Positions 63,872-64,000 of a DNA stretch of 64,000 nucleotides are shown here, piece by piece. The translations under genes and the position numbers were made by a program. The stretch is from Baylisascaris procyonis (lineage: Eukaryota > Nematoda > Chromadorea > Rhabditida > Ascarididae): positions 3,596,001 to 3,660,000 of the forward strand of contig JAZARR010000214.1 of the NCBI GenBank assembly GCA_037389465.1, in the 5' to 3' direction. How positions within the stretch are numbered: the first letter of the stretch is position 1; every line of letters starts with the position of its first letter. The notes under the pieces are model-generated. The model did no database searches and was not told where the DNA came from. It worked only from the letters and a program-made list of their open reading frames with translations.

Positions 63872-64000
63872 CTGAATAATCTTTTTTATTCCCATTCACA
63901 ATACTGGTTTGCAGATTTTCGACTTTTTATTAAAGAAAATGATGTACGAACATTTTATTAGGCTTGAAAGCTTCCAATGCAAAATTCCAAAATAATGTTT

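Overview
This looks like a stretch of nuclear DNA from an AT-rich nematode, possibly a spirurid or filarial-type clade III worm. The evidence is the very low GC, short coding exons set in large introns, T-rich TTTCAG-like splice acceptors, and the gene content: a GnRH/AKH-type neuropeptide receptor family, a thioester-protein (TEP/CD109) gene and a LIN-12/GLP-1-type Notch gene. There is no bacterial operon, CRISPR array, rRNA or tRNA that I could support. The species is inference only.

Layout. 1-18.7 kb: no gene recognised; AT-rich DNA with homopolymers, a (TA)n tract and a 30-bp minisatellite (7876-8072) that stays open as a decapeptide repeat. 18.7-19.4 kb (+): the TM6-TM7 end of a first GnRH-receptor-like gene, with one probable upstream exon. 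21.9-33.8 kb (+): a second, apparently complete paralogue, which I could join into eight exons with fully compatible splice phases (1317 nt, 438 residues). Its introns carry a 29-bp minisatellite, a degenerate GC-richer repeat field, a 160-bp direct duplication and AT/AG microsatellites.

34.0-46.5 kb (-): seven phase-compatible exons of a secreted alpha-2-macroglobulin/TEP-family protein (signal peptide, MG1, MG2, start of MG3), ending tail-to-tail against the receptor gene. The bait, thioester and C-terminal parts were not found. 46.5-59.2 kb: mostly featureless, with a 120-bp direct duplication and an isolated 187-codon ORF. 59.2 kb (-): a likely last exon of an unrecognised charged protein. 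About 60.5 kb: a GC-richer open segment, possibly an exon. 61.96-63.87 kb (-): the last three exons of a Notch receptor (final ankyrin repeat, Ser/Pro-rich PEST region, Gln/Tyr-rich C-terminus), cut by the right edge. Its last intron holds a formin FH2-like fragment.

The genes do not form a functional unit. The main points of interest are the tandem GnRH-receptor-like pair, one of which stops right after TM7, and a TEP gene whose recognisable part ends where it meets its convergent neighbour. All exon models were built by eye from splice signals, phase and family resemblance; no database search was run.
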